From Paenibacillus sp. FSL H7-0737 (lineage in GTDB: Bacteria; Bacillota; Bacilli; Paenibacillales; Paenibacillaceae): a DNA stretch of 64,000 nt. Shown in pieces: positions 24,188 through 34,020 of this stretch (position 1 is its first letter; every line of letters starts with the position of its first letter). Made by a program: the position numbers and the translations under genes. Under the pieces are notes generated by a model. That model was not told where the DNA came from, ran no database searches, and saw only the letters and a list, made by a program, of their open reading frames with translations. Location: positions 6,262,001 through 6,326,000 of the forward strand of contig NZ_CP009279.1 in NCBI RefSeq assembly GCF_000758545.1. The letters run 5' to 3'.

Positions 24188-24634
24188 TTAAAATCTGTCG
24201 CGCTTTGATTCGCATCCCCTACTTCCTGCCATCCCCATAAAAGGCAACGAAACAGACTGCCCTGACAACCGCAAGTCTACCACAATCCCTTGTTGCTGCA
24301 ACTCTTCTTTACTCACCTGAAAAGTGTACATAGATGTTGCAAGATCGATAGAGCAGCCACTATCAGCCAGCCTGGAAACAATTCCAAGGGTTCCATCGCT
24401 CGAGCCATCATCCATGAACGTTACTCGAAATCGTTTTCCGGTTAAAAATGCTTGAAATGTCAGCGCCCGAATGTACCATTCCACAACAGATGCATGATTG
24501 CGAGTAATCAAAATATAATGAATCCATTTCACGGACTGCGGTGTCTGCCGCACCTTCTGCCGATTATGCAGCATATGAATAATCACTGCAGCGGATACAT
24601 AAACAGCCGCAATCCATATCAACTGGGCTACCAT
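24188..24634 (-). CDS. Membrane-anchored, truncated glycosyltransferase-like protein
   Basis: A 148-residue protein of unknown function. Residues 1-23 form a membrane helix (LIWIAAVYVSAAVIIHML). Then comes what looks like the first half of a GT2 fold: HYILITRNHASVVEWYIRAL and FRVTFMDDGSSDGTLGIVSRL, with the nucleotide-binding Asp-Asp. The second half and the metal-binding and acceptor motifs are absent, so catalysis is doubtful. It stands alone between degU and comFA, where B. subtilis has the unrelated yviA, with its own terminator. Confidence 0.55.
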   Translation of the reverse strand: MVAQLIWIAAVYVSAAVIIHMLHNRQKVRQTPQSVKWIHYILITRNHASVVEWYIRALTFQAFLTGKRFRVTFMDDGSSDGTLGIVSRLADSGCSIDLATSMYTFQVSKEELQQQGIVVDLRLSGQSVSLPFMGMAGSRGCESKRDRF

Positions 24635-24710
24635 GGAGATGCACCTCCTCTGTATACCAACACTATATGCCGGCTTTAAAAGGTCGGTGACTGCCCAGAG
24701 TTCCTATCAA

Positions 24711-24820
24711 GCATAAACGCCTTCGGCGTCCTTGCGAGGACGGTAAGCGTTTAAGCGAGAAATATAAGACATAAAGTATAGTGTGAAACTTATACTTTCT
24801 TATATTTTAAAGGAACAAGC
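24711..24820 (+). repeat. Two-hairpin intergenic element, copy A
   Basis: Read on the plus strand: hairpin 1 (AAACGC ... GCGTTT outer, CGTCC/GGACG inner), the linker AGCGAG, then hairpin 2 with AATATAAG/CTTATATT outer and AAAGTATA/TATACTTT inner stems. It lies 3' of degU (minus-strand gene). It is the best-formed copy of a family with other members near 49.9, 58.3, 62.45 and 62.6 kb and a divergent one near 56.05 kb. Confidence 0.85.
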
Positions 24821-24871
24821 TGTGCTCTCCTTGATTTCATTCCTATATGTACCGTAAATCTGTAAAAATTT

Positions 24872-25597
24872 TTATAAAGTTACCCATCCATACTTGATGG
24901 AGTTGATTACTGCTTGCGTACGATCATCAACTTCCATTTTTTGCAAAATACTGCTAACATGGTTTTTGACCGTTTTTTCACTAATAAACAAATACTCACC
25001 GATCATTTTATTACTCTTACCTTCCGCCATCAGCCGCAGTACTTCTGCTTCACGACGTGTTAGAGGATTGTTATCACCGGCCACAAACTTAACTCCGGCT
25101 TCCTTCACTACCGTATCAGCAGCTACTCCAGTCTCATTAAGGTAAGTCATGCGCCGCAATTGATTGATTAGCTTTCCGGTAACCTTTGGATGAATAAAAG
25201 CGTGTCCCTCACAGACCGAACGGATCGCATTAATAAGGGATTCAGCCTCCATATCCTTCAATAAATAACCATTGGCACCCTTACGAAGGGTTTCAAACAC
25301 ATAACTCTCATCATCATGAATCGATAAAATAATTACCTTAACCTCTGGGAACATTTCCCGCAGTTTTTGAGTGGCCTCCACGCCATTCTCAATAGGCATA
25401 TTAATATCCATCAGTACGATGTCTGGTTTAGTTCCGTTACAGAACTCTAATACCTGGATACCGTCACCACATTCACCAATGACTTCGATATCCTCCTCCA
25501 TATTCAAAATACGTTTCAGCCCTTCACGAAAAAGCTGATGATCATCCGCCAAAAGAACTTTAATGGGCGTTTTAGTAGAGTTTAAGTTCTCCATCAC
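24872..25597 (-). CDS. degU: Response regulator DegU
   Basis: A 241-residue NarL/LuxR-type response regulator that controls exoenzymes, motility and competence. The receiver domain has the acidic pair D18-D19 (LLADDHQLFREGLKRIL), the phosphoacceptor D64 in VLMDINMP and a Lys in YLLKD. The C-terminal HTH reads LTRREAEVLRLMAEGKSNKMIGEYLFISEKTVKNHVSSI. It follows degS after one nucleotide. It is a few residues longer at the N-terminus than B. subtilis DegU. Confidence 0.97.
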   Translation of the reverse strand: MMENLNSTKTPIKVLLADDHQLFREGLKRILNMEEDIEVIGECGDGIQVLEFCNGTKPDIVLMDINMPIENGVEATQKLREMFPEVKVIILSIHDDESYVFETLRKGANGYLLKDMEAESLINAIRSVCEGHAFIHPKVTGKLINQLRRMTYLNETGVAADTVVKEAGVKFVAGDNNPLTRREAEVLRLMAEGKSNKMIGEYLFISEKTVKNHVSSILQKMEVDDRTQAVINSIKYGWVTL

Positions 25598-25598
25598 A

Positions 25599-26759
25599 TT
25601 ACTCCTTCCCTTTCTCCACGTTCGTCGGAATGTGGATCACGATTGTTGTCCCCTGATTCTCGGCTGATATGATTTCCATTCTGCCTTCAAGCAGCTCTAC
25701 ACGTTCCCGCATACCTACTAGCCCGAAGCTTTCACGATTGCCCTGCGGATTTTTTAATTTCTGCACATTAAAACCTAATCCATTATCCTTGATCACAATC
25801 TTAATTAACTGCGCTTGGTAAGTAATCTCTACCAATACGAAACTCGGGTAGGCATGTTTAGCTGCATTAGACAAAGCTTCCTGGACCAATCGGTATACCG
25901 CTGCCTCCATGGCTGAAGATAGTCGATGTTCCTGACCTCTGGTTTCCAAGGTCGTCCTCAGCTTCGTCTTCTCCTCAAAATCATGCACATATTTCCGCAA
26001 AGTCGGAATTAATCCCAAATCATCGAGAGCCATCGGTCGTAAATTAAAGATGACCTTACGCATTTCTTCCAGGCTGTATCGAACCTGTCCTTTCAAATCT
26101 ATTACTTCGTCCTGCACCAACCCAAATTCCTGCTTTACCAGCATTCTTTCTACAATTTCCGTCCTAAGGACTAGATTCGCCAGCATTTGAGCAGGACCAT
26201 CATGAATTTCCCGGGCAATTCTCTTCCGTTCTTCCTCTTGAGCCAGGATTATCTTGAGTCCTATCATCTGTCTGTTCTTCGCAGATTCGACAATTCTCGT
26301 CACCTGACCTAGTTCTCCCGACAAATATTCGAGCACTACGCTCATTTGCGAACCAATTGACTCTGCGCGCTCTACAGAATTTTCGACACTGCGCACTCGC
26401 ATTTGTAATTCATCACGTCTTGATCGAAGATAGACCTCTCGCTCACGCGTCATCATGAGTTCGAGCTGTAGCTCCGTAGCCTTCTCATAGGCAATACGGA
26501 TATCCTTCTCCGAGTAGCGGACAAAGTCCCGGCTGACCTCTGTCAGCCGGATTCTGGAGCGATGATACTGCAGCTCCAGCTTGTCTACTTTTTTCAATGT
26601 CTCATCCGTTTCGTCCATGACCCGCTGCAGTTCTTTGTTGAGTGCAGCAAGTTCATCACGCGCAACCTGCAATATTTCAAAAATCTGATACTTGCTGCTC
26701 TCCATCACGTCGATGGTATTTTTAATGACGCGATCAATCGCATCGGTTTGAAATTCCAC
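25599..26759 (-). CDS. degS: Sensor histidine kinase DegS
   Basis: A 386-residue soluble kinase: an N-terminal coiled-coil sensor domain (about 1-170) without membrane segments, the HisKA_3 dimerisation site ERKRIAREIHDGPAQML with H186, and a HATPase domain (YRLVQEALSNAAKHA, IKDNGLGFN, GLVGMRERVELLEG). It phosphorylates DegU, encoded just downstream. A 12-bp inverted repeat precedes its ribosome binding site. Confidence 0.97.
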   Translation of the reverse strand: MEFQTDAIDRVIKNTIDVMESSKYQIFEILQVARDELAALNKELQRVMDETDETLKKVDKLELQYHRSRIRLTEVSRDFVRYSEKDIRIAYEKATELQLELMMTREREVYLRSRRDELQMRVRSVENSVERAESIGSQMSVVLEYLSGELGQVTRIVESAKNRQMIGLKIILAQEEERKRIAREIHDGPAQMLANLVLRTEIVERMLVKQEFGLVQDEVIDLKGQVRYSLEEMRKVIFNLRPMALDDLGLIPTLRKYVHDFEEKTKLRTTLETRGQEHRLSSAMEAAVYRLVQEALSNAAKHAYPSFVLVEITYQAQLIKIVIKDNGLGFNVQKLKNPQGNRESFGLVGMRERVELLEGRMEIISAENQGTTIVIHIPTNVEKGKE

Positions 26760-26776
26760 GGATGCTTGCCCCTTTT

Positions 26777-26830
26777 CTATCGAATCGTTTTAAAGGTTTT
26801 CCTTTATATTAACATATCACGATTCGATAG
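26777..26830 (-). repeat. Perfect 12-bp inverted repeat before degS
   Basis: CTATCGAATCGT (26777-26788) and ACGATTCGATAG (26819-26830) flank a 30-nt spacer that itself folds (AAAGG/CCTTT). The upstream arm covers the last codons and stop of the phosphodiester glycosidase gene. In the transcript it is followed by AAAAGGGG, the degS ribosome binding site, not by a T-run, so it does not look like a simple terminator. Confidence 0.7.
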
Positions 26831-29549
26831 TTACGGTCTTCGTTTTCTGTTCCCATTTTACAGTTAATCCTAGCTGTTCAGAAACTAGTCTTAACGGTAC
26901 TAAAGTCCTACCTTGTAAAATGATTGGTGCTACTTCAGCACTCTGACGTTTACCGTTCAGCAGATATTCTTTTTTATTTACAGTAAGATCCAGTGCCTTG
27001 GCTCCGCGTAATACCATGATCTTCTTATTCACCTGATCCCAAGTAGCGCTGCCTCCGAAAGCATCAAGGACATACCGAATTGGCACATAAGTACTGCCGT
27101 CTTTTACAATTGGAGCTACATCAATAGCTTTCTTTGTTCCGTTTACAGTCATTGCTTTCGAACCAATGCTCATGGAAGCCGTACCTTTCGGTAAGCCTGC
27201 ATCACTAGAAAGCGATGGCATTGTAAACTTGATATTATCAACGGCAACTGTACCCGTCTTCGCCCGTTCATCTTGGCCTTCCTCTACGTTAACAACATAG
27301 AGTCTCTTCAGTGTTGCTGGGAATTTAATGCCTGAGCCTGACAAGTCAATGTTAATGTTCTTCCAACCATTCCAATCGATGATCTTCGCAAGATCCACAT
27401 AAGCTGTAGCTCCACTGTTGTCTACAAATTCAGCACGCAGCCAATTCAAGCTCATATCGCCCATCACATCAACCGACATCGAAGTTGCAAGCGCTGGAAC
27501 TGTTTTACCGCTTGTACCATTAAGCTGAGCATAAGCATACATTTTGCCGCTACCAGCTGTCATATCATAACTGAGTGACAGAACCTTGGAGCCTACTCTT
27601 TCAGCCGTTCCATCCACTATCGTTGCAGTACCCTGTACCGCTGGAACATTAGTAGTAAAGTCGATTGGATAGCTTACTTTCTCGAAATCTTCCCATGTTG
27701 TAGCTGCTGCTGTTGATAATACAACCACTGCACTAAATCCATCATAACGGGCAATAGCATAACCCGTAGTAACCCCTGCATCAACGGTGTTTACAGTAAG
27801 CTTGCCATCTTTCACGGCTCCCTTAAAACCTACAAACTCCCACTTCAGTGCGGAATCCGGAACATTGATAGTCGTTCCACTTTTCGTTGCCGCTGTAACA
27901 GGGACAGACACAGTAGTTCCGGCTGTCAGTGGCGCTGTAGCTGTACCTACACTCATACTGGAAAGATCATTACCACCCAAAACTGTAACAGTTGTAGAGG
28001 CGCTTGCAGAACCGCTTTTAGCCGTTAAGGTAACGGTACCTGGCTTCACTGCCGTTACTTCACCTGCACTTACCGTTGCGCTTCCGCCGCTTGATACCCA
28101 AGTAGGATTACCCGCTGCTACATCAATAGGGTTGTAGTAAGTGTCATAACCTTTTAAAGAATACGTTGCCTTTTGTCCAACCAGCAGTGCGGAACTTCCG
28201 CTAATTTTGATTCCTTTCACTTCACCTTGCGGTGCGTTAGTGTAGACACCAAGCCCGTTAACGATGCTACGTTGCTCTGTGCCATACTCTGTATTAAAAG
28301 TGAGTGTAGTAGCGGTTTCACCGAGGGGCCGGTCTACCATCGTTGTAGAGCCGCCTCCATCGAGATTAAGACCTTTCCAGACTCCAATATTCGTCATAAA
28401 TGATTGCAGTTCGGTTAGAGACATCCCTGAACTATTACCATTTTTCTCAGCAGCAATTATATATACATAACGTCCGTCTTGGGAATATCCTAAAGCCGTG
28501 CGTGCACGATAGCCTCCAATGCTGCTAGTAGAACGAGAGAACGTTGCTGCTTTTCCGTTATTTACTAGAATCGTATGTCCGCCAATCATTGTTTCCAGAT
28601 TCGCAGGATCTAACGATTGCTGTGTAGTCTTAGATTTCAGGGAATACACACTTGTTACAGGTTGTCCTACCGTCAAATGGGCAGTAACATATCGTGCGGC
28701 TAAGCCATGTGCCCGCAAAATATAAGCTCCCTTTGGAACCGCCATAGGAAGTGCAGCATTTTCAGAGATTTGAGTAACTATACCATTCTCAACAAGTACC
28801 TCAGTTGGAGTGGTGGAGCTATTTTTAGGACGATCAAGTGCAGTCCATACATCTGTGTAAATATACATAGCATTAGCATGACTATAAGTCGAGCTTCCGC
28901 CTTCAGGGCTATAAGCGCCTTTATTGATACCGGAGATCTCAAACTGTGCGCCATCTGGTGCGGTTACCATCCCCTCAAAGCTGTACTCGTCAATAATAGG
29001 TTTGCGATCTTTTGTCACTGCAAAGGCATACATTCCATCCAATTGTGAAGGTGTAGACACCAGTACTCCACCTGATACTTGTCCACCGATCGGAGCACCT
29101 TCTCCACCTGTATTAAAATAATCGCCATTTACTGCGGCCACGGCTCCCGTTTCCTTGGCCATCCCGCCAGTACTTTGCCGCGTAGTCAGGTTTCCACCTT
29201 TACCAGTCATTACATCTAAAGAAACATATGGATTGTTAAGATCTACTCGAATAACATCCGCTAGACCAGAAGCACTCGCCCCAGAACGTGTAGTAGTATA
29301 TTTATATTTCATCATAATGGCGCCCGAAGTAATTACTTCTTCTCCCAGCTTACTTACCTTAAAAGGAGCTGTAGCTGCTGCCGCAATTGGTGCAGATCCC
29401 TGACCCAAAAGCATCATACCTTCACTGCCGATTACCGGCATAATCCATAACACACCAGCCAATGAAGCAGCAATCCACTTTTTAGTGGAAGATAATCTTA
29501 TTCCCCGTACAACCTCGCTACTCTTCTTCTCCATGAAAACTTCATTCAT
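26817..29549 (-). CDS. Secreted phosphodiester glycosidase family protein with copper-amine-oxidase-type stalk domain
   Basis: A 910-residue exported protein. After a basic N-terminus and a hydrophobic signal segment (about 25-45, WIAASLAGVLWIMPVIGSEG) comes a NAGPA-type phosphodiester glycosidase domain: AAVNGDYFNTGG, GYRARTALGYSQDGRYVYI, and GVWKGLNLDGGGSTTMV. The middle has bacterial Ig-like domains, followed by a beta-sandwich (about 640-780). The C-terminal 130 residues are a stalk domain seen in many Paenibacillus proteins (DGSTYVPIRYVLDAFGGSATWD, RTLVPLRLVSEQLGL). ATG 29549 is preferred to an earlier in-frame codon because GGGAGAG lies 10 nt upstream. A wall-glycan substrate is likely but not shown. 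Confidence 0.88.
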   Translation of the reverse strand: MNEVFMEKKSSEVVRGIRLSSTKKWIAASLAGVLWIMPVIGSEGMMLLGQGSAPIAAAATAPFKVSKLGEEVITSGAIMMKYKYTTTRSGASASGLADVIRVDLNNPYVSLDVMTGKGGNLTTRQSTGGMAKETGAVAAVNGDYFNTGGEGAPIGGQVSGGVLVSTPSQLDGMYAFAVTKDRKPIIDEYSFEGMVTAPDGAQFEISGINKGAYSPEGGSSTYSHANAMYIYTDVWTALDRPKNSSTTPTEVLVENGIVTQISENAALPMAVPKGAYILRAHGLAARYVTAHLTVGQPVTSVYSLKSKTTQQSLDPANLETMIGGHTILVNNGKAATFSRSTSSIGGYRARTALGYSQDGRYVYIIAAEKNGNSSGMSLTELQSFMTNIGVWKGLNLDGGGSTTMVDRPLGETATTLTFNTEYGTEQRSIVNGLGVYTNAPQGEVKGIKISGSSALLVGQKATYSLKGYDTYYNPIDVAAGNPTWVSSGGSATVSAGEVTAVKPGTVTLTAKSGSASASTTVTVLGGNDLSSMSVGTATAPLTAGTTVSVPVTAATKSGTTINVPDSALKWEFVGFKGAVKDGKLTVNTVDAGVTTGYAIARYDGFSAVVVLSTAAATTWEDFEKVSYPIDFTTNVPAVQGTATIVDGTAERVGSKVLSLSYDMTAGSGKMYAYAQLNGTSGKTVPALATSMSVDVMGDMSLNWLRAEFVDNSGATAYVDLAKIIDWNGWKNINIDLSGSGIKFPATLKRLYVVNVEEGQDERAKTGTVAVDNIKFTMPSLSSDAGLPKGTASMSIGSKAMTVNGTKKAIDVAPIVKDGSTYVPIRYVLDAFGGSATWDQVNKKIMVLRGAKALDLTVNKKEYLLNGKRQSAEVAPIILQGRTLVPLRLVSEQLGLTVKWEQKTKTVTIES

Positions 29550-29722
29550 TTCAACGTAACTCTCCCATCTCTTTTGTACTCTATCAGTCCATATCAATGT
29601 CTGGAAACTGGTTCCTATTTTTCTAGTACTCTTTTAATAGACTGAAAATAAGCCAAAAAGTTGCGAAATTGAGAGATTTCAAGCTTTATAGAGTCGAAAT
29701 TGTCATAATTAGACGACAAAAA

Positions 29723-29748
29723 AAAGCCCGGCATAATTACCGGACTTT
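29723..29748 (-). terminator. Terminator after the SLH/Ig-like protein gene
   Basis: AAAGCCCGG/CCGGACTTT with one mismatch, followed on the minus strand by eight T. It lies 31 nt past the stop codon. Confidence 0.85.
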
Positions 29749-29778
29749 ACCAATTAATTCTTTGTTTACAAGAGTTGT

Positions 29779-32700
29779 TTACAGGTAATCTGCCTGTTTC
29801 AACATCCGCTGCAGCATCACGGCAGCTTGAGCACGGGTGGCATTGCCCTGAGGCTGGAACTCACTTGCTGTCATGCCCAAAATTATCCCTGATTGCACTG
29901 CCTTGGCGACGAACTCAGCACTTTGATTCTGAATCTTCGACTTATCCTTGAATTTTGCAAGCGTTGAGGCAGAAGTACCGCTTAGTGTAATAGGATGATT
30001 GGTATATTCCATCGCACGGATCATCATGATCGCCATCTGCTCGCGTGTTATATTATCATTCGGACGGAAAGTACCATCCGTGTTCCCTGTAATAATTCCA
30101 GCTTTAGCCGCTGCGCCAATGTAGTCTCCAGTTTGTGTAGAAGGCTGCACATCCCGGAAACGTTGTGCGGTCTCACGATCTCCTAGCAAGCCTAGACCTC
30201 GACTGAGCATTATAGCAAACTCAGCACGGGTAATTTTTTTCTCCGGATTAAACGCACTACCGTAGCTGTTATCAATAATATTCTTTGCGTTAAGCTCAGC
30301 TACGATTGCATTACTCCAATGCTTACCCATATCCGTGAAGGCTCTGGTGGACAAGAAAGTCCCTAAAATCTGATTACCAGCGGTACGAGCACGGATAACC
30401 GTATAGTTACCGACCGTACTGACCTTTGTAGGTAGATAAGCCGCATCGTAGTAGGAAAGGTCCAATCTGGCCGCAGATGTCTGCGCACTATTTAATGAAG
30501 AAGTAGTACGTACGGTATATTCTCCTGGTACAGTCAGTGCCTTGGCATTCGAATAATTACCACTAACGATCGCCGTCACCCGGACATCCATAAGACTAGT
30601 AATAGTTCGCATACCCATCGTCTGTAGCTTTTGCTCAAAAGGTGTAAATGTACCTGCTGGAACTTTATCCAAGCGGAACACGAGCGAGATATTTTTACTG
30701 TCCGAGATTAGGCTGCTCGCCAGCCCATTCATATCAATATCATCAAGCCCTACGCTAAATAGGTTGTCTCCATGACGAATCATGAACTTAGTATTTTTAT
30801 TACGGTTCACCGCGTCTAGTAATGGTTTTAGCGGAGCAGTTACAAAAGCTGCTTGCTCCGTGGAAGGAACCTCAAAAGCCAATACATCATTATTCATCTT
30901 ATACAGATATTCATAACTGGCAGCTATTCGATCTGCGTTTAAAGTATATCTTTTTACCGATTGATTATATACAGAACGGTCATCCACAATTTGCGAGGAA
31001 TCGCTCTTTAATAGTGCATACTCTTTTCCAAACTCACTCGTTGCAAGTGTTCCTAGGTAGGATGGACGATTTCCAGATCCAGTGGTCACGCCAGTTAGAT
31101 TCTGAACTGATAAAGCTGAGAATGAGGATAGTGTATTCCCACTCAAATCCTTAATCGTTCCGGTACCAGACATATAGGACAGGTCCACTGTTTGACCGGT
31201 CTTCACAACCGAGGATAACGTTATTTTCAGAATATTGCCTGAGATATAGTAGGATTGCACCCCCAAGCTGCTGCCATCTGCTCGAACTCCAAACTGATTC
31301 GCGTAGAGGGAACCGGATGCCTGCATATTCTTTGCAAAAGTAACGGTTAACTCGTCACCTGAAACGGTCGCTGAATTAATCTCAGGTATAGTAGTGCCGC
31401 TGTTTTCTGAGATGGATACAGGCTGCAGGTTAATATACGCCGCTCGGTTTCCATTCAAATCGCTCACCCCGGCAGAACCCGGCACATAAGATATAGTCAC
31501 ATTCTGATTCACCGTCAGCGCTGTCTGAAGCGTCAAAGTGACCTGAGTGCCGCTGACCGATACATTAGTTACATAATTAGGCGTGCTGCCCACTAACACA
31601 GAGAATTGGCTATTCAGTGGGAGATTGGTTGTAGACAAGCCTTCATTATAATTCAAAATGATTTTAGTGCCGCCTCCGGTTGCACTTTGAAACACTGGCG
31701 CAATCGTATCGTTACTGTTACGGATATTGAAATCAGTAAAGTCCGCAATATTTTGTCCATAAGAATTCAGCAAAGGATACGAACCTGCATAGTAGGACAC
31801 CCGAACGTTCTGTCCATTTGATGCTTCACTGCCCAATGTTAAATATACTGTATTGCCACTGGAACTGATCGAGTTGACCCCAAGTGAGCTTCCATCTGCA
31901 GTCACTGAGAACTGGTTATGAGCGTAATAGGAAACCGATTTAAGTGTGTCGTTAAAATTTAATACTACAGATCTCCCCGTGATTCGCCCGTCTTTAGGTG
32001 TCGGCATGGAGGACTCAATGGAGTTCGTGATCTGTTTAGAGCTAAAAGTGCTCGCTGCATTTCCGCTTGGATCCTGAATCGTCCGCAGTCCGCCATTATA
32101 GCTGACCTTTACAATCTGCCCAACTGCTACTCCTGTACTCAGCACCAGATAAGCGCTGTCTCCCTGAATATAAACACTTTCAATCGCTCGATTCTCGTCG
32201 TTCACCGTAACTCCAAAGCTTGAGGTTAACAGCGCTATGGATGAATTGAGAGATTCATTATATTTCAGACGAATGGTTCGGTTATTCTCAAGCTGTGCTG
32301 ATGTGAGCTGTGGAGCTGTTTTGTCCAGAGACAAGGTCTTGAAGCTCCATGAATTTTTACCACTTAATCCGTCATATAGAACGTTAGCATCACTTGCATC
32401 TACAAAAGCCCCTTTGGCGATATCAATGTAATAAGTTGAATCACTATCTAACGCTACAGAAGGTGTGATTATAAATTCTTTAGCTGTAGTGGTACTCCGA
32501 GTAACGTTAACCGGCACCTGAGATCCTCCGCTTTTATATAGAGCCACACCATTGGCCACTGCACTGTTGTAATTCACATCCCGATTAAAAGCGATCGAAA
32601 AGGATCTGTTGTTAGCAATAGATTCACTTCGATCAGATGGATTCAAAGCACTTACGCCAAGTCCAGTCAAAGATACCGTTGTGAAGGTCCAAGTGTACGG

Positions 32701-33819
32701 GCCCGAGGCAGGAAATACATTTCCATCTTGATCATAAAAAGCACCCTGGGGGATCGTAACTGTATATTGTGTGCCGTTTAGCAGAGGTGAGGCTGATGAC
32801 GCTGGATTCAATGTTATGGTTCTGCTGCTTCCTCCAGTAACGGCTGGGGAGTTCACATTAAGCCATCTTGTTCTAGCATCGTTAGCTGCCCCTGGGGACA
32901 CCGTAATTACACCTGATGCAGGCATCATTGGACGGTCAAAAGTGAGCTGTAGCGCCCCTGTGGTAGATATACCACCTGCACCGTTAGCCGGTGATGGAGT
33001 CATCGGAATTTCAGCTACACCTTTCGTAGTGAAACTCCATACATTCCCGCTAGAAATACCAGCAAACGTTCGATTATCAACATCTTTAAAAGCGTAGGCA
33101 TCAATAAGAACATAATAATTTCCTCCGGCTGCCAATGCTTTCTCTAATGTTAATTTAACTGTAGTGGAGTTAGCATCAGTTTGAACGTTTACTCTACTGT
33201 CATCATCTTTAATTCTGAACTCTTGCACTGTTGTATTATCTGCTGAGGACAGGATTCGGATAGAACCCCCACCTTTTAACAGCTGCTTATTTAGTGTCAG
33301 ACTAAGTTCCTTTAAACTCCCGGCATCTACTCTTGCATTATTAGCCGGTGAAAAGTTGCCTGCCGAGATAGCTGTATTACTCTCAGGAGCGGTGGTAAAT
33401 GCCCATGAAGTAAGTCCTGATTCATTACCCTCATTATCTTTGAACAATCCTTTGGGAATTGTGACCGTGTATGCCTTATTCGGAGTGAATTGTTGGTTTG
33501 GCCCTAACTTAAGCTCGTAATCTTTTGAACTACCAATTAAACCATAACTACCAATAGGAATCGTCACAAAAGGTGTACTATCACCCTGGCCCGTGATGGT
33601 AATTTCTCCAGCCTGCGGGTTTACTTGACGATCAAAGCTTAATTTAAGAGATGACCCGATATTTACATAGGTTGCTCCAGGTGCTGGCGACACACTAATG
33701 CCAAATTCCGCTGCAGCATGTACTGCCGATATTCCAATTCCGATAGAAGGATACCCTGTTCCAAGTACCAGTTCTCCTGCTAGAAAAATTGCCGTCCATA
33801 TTGAAATTTTTCTTTTCAT
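29779..33819 (-). CDS. Large SLH-domain, Ig-like repeat surface protein
   Basis: A 1346-residue exported protein. A signal peptide (KRKISIWTAIFLAGELVLGTGY) is followed by about four BIG_5-type Ig-like domains (ending ...YTVTIPKGLFKD, ...YTVTIPQGAFYD), then four SwmB-like repeats of about 95 residues each ending with a vsY...G...DlsGN pattern (roughly 510-920), a unique region, and three C-terminal SLH domains with TRAE, TREQ and TRAQ. SLH domains bind pyruvylated secondary cell wall polymer, so the protein is probably held at the cell surface by the CsaB product. ATG 33819 has GAGAGGAG 11 nt upstream; a TTG further up at 33840 is unlikely. Confidence 0.93.
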   Translation of the reverse strand: MKRKISIWTAIFLAGELVLGTGYPSIGIGISAVHAAAEFGISVSPAPGATYVNIGSSLKLSFDRQVNPQAGEITITGQGDSTPFVTIPIGSYGLIGSSKDYELKLGPNQQFTPNKAYTVTIPKGLFKDNEGNESGLTSWAFTTAPESNTAISAGNFSPANNARVDAGSLKELSLTLNKQLLKGGGSIRILSSADNTTVQEFRIKDDDSRVNVQTDANSTTVKLTLEKALAAGGNYYVLIDAYAFKDVDNRTFAGISSGNVWSFTTKGVAEIPMTPSPANGAGGISTTGALQLTFDRPMMPASGVITVSPGAANDARTRWLNVNSPAVTGGSSRTITLNPASSASPLLNGTQYTVTIPQGAFYDQDGNVFPASGPYTWTFTTVSLTGLGVSALNPSDRSESIANNRSFSIAFNRDVNYNSAVANGVALYKSGGSQVPVNVTRSTTTAKEFIITPSVALDSDSTYYIDIAKGAFVDASDANVLYDGLSGKNSWSFKTLSLDKTAPQLTSAQLENNRTIRLKYNESLNSSIALLTSSFGVTVNDENRAIESVYIQGDSAYLVLSTGVAVGQIVKVSYNGGLRTIQDPSGNAASTFSSKQITNSIESSMPTPKDGRITGRSVVLNFNDTLKSVSYYAHNQFSVTADGSSLGVNSISSSGNTVYLTLGSEASNGQNVRVSYYAGSYPLLNSYGQNIADFTDFNIRNSNDTIAPVFQSATGGGTKIILNYNEGLSTTNLPLNSQFSVLVGSTPNYVTNVSVSGTQVTLTLQTALTVNQNVTISYVPGSAGVSDLNGNRAAYINLQPVSISENSGTTIPEINSATVSGDELTVTFAKNMQASGSLYANQFGVRADGSSLGVQSYYISGNILKITLSSVVKTGQTVDLSYMSGTGTIKDLSGNTLSSFSALSVQNLTGVTTGSGNRPSYLGTLATSEFGKEYALLKSDSSQIVDDRSVYNQSVKRYTLNADRIAASYEYLYKMNNDVLAFEVPSTEQAAFVTAPLKPLLDAVNRNKNTKFMIRHGDNLFSVGLDDIDMNGLASSLISDSKNISLVFRLDKVPAGTFTPFEQKLQTMGMRTITSLMDVRVTAIVSGNYSNAKALTVPGEYTVRTTSSLNSAQTSAARLDLSYYDAAYLPTKVSTVGNYTVIRARTAGNQILGTFLSTRAFTDMGKHWSNAIVAELNAKNIIDNSYGSAFNPEKKITRAEFAIMLSRGLGLLGDRETAQRFRDVQPSTQTGDYIGAAAKAGIITGNTDGTFRPNDNITREQMAIMMIRAMEYTNHPITLSGTSASTLAKFKDKSKIQNQSAEFVAKAVQSGIILGMTASEFQPQGNATRAQAAVMLQRMLKQADYL

Positions 33820-33955
33820 GCCGTGATAGACTCCTCTCAAACCATACTAACGTCTTTATGTATATTCTTATATTTCGGTTAAAGGGCTTACAAAGTTTAG
33901 TAGTCTACTTCTCTATGATTAGAATCAATTCTAATTCTGCCCATTACATAAAAAT

Positions 33956-33993
33956 AGCCCGCAGAGCTGACACTAAGTGCCAACTTGCGGGCT
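33956..33993 (-). terminator. Terminator after metK
   Basis: AGCCCGCA/TGCGGGCT stem (33956-33963, 33986-33993) with a 22-nt loop that contains a further GGCACTTAGTGTC-type pairing, followed on the minus strand by ATTTTTATG. Confidence 0.8.
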
Positions 33994-34020
33994 TAACGTA
34001 TTATAAGAACATATAATTAA

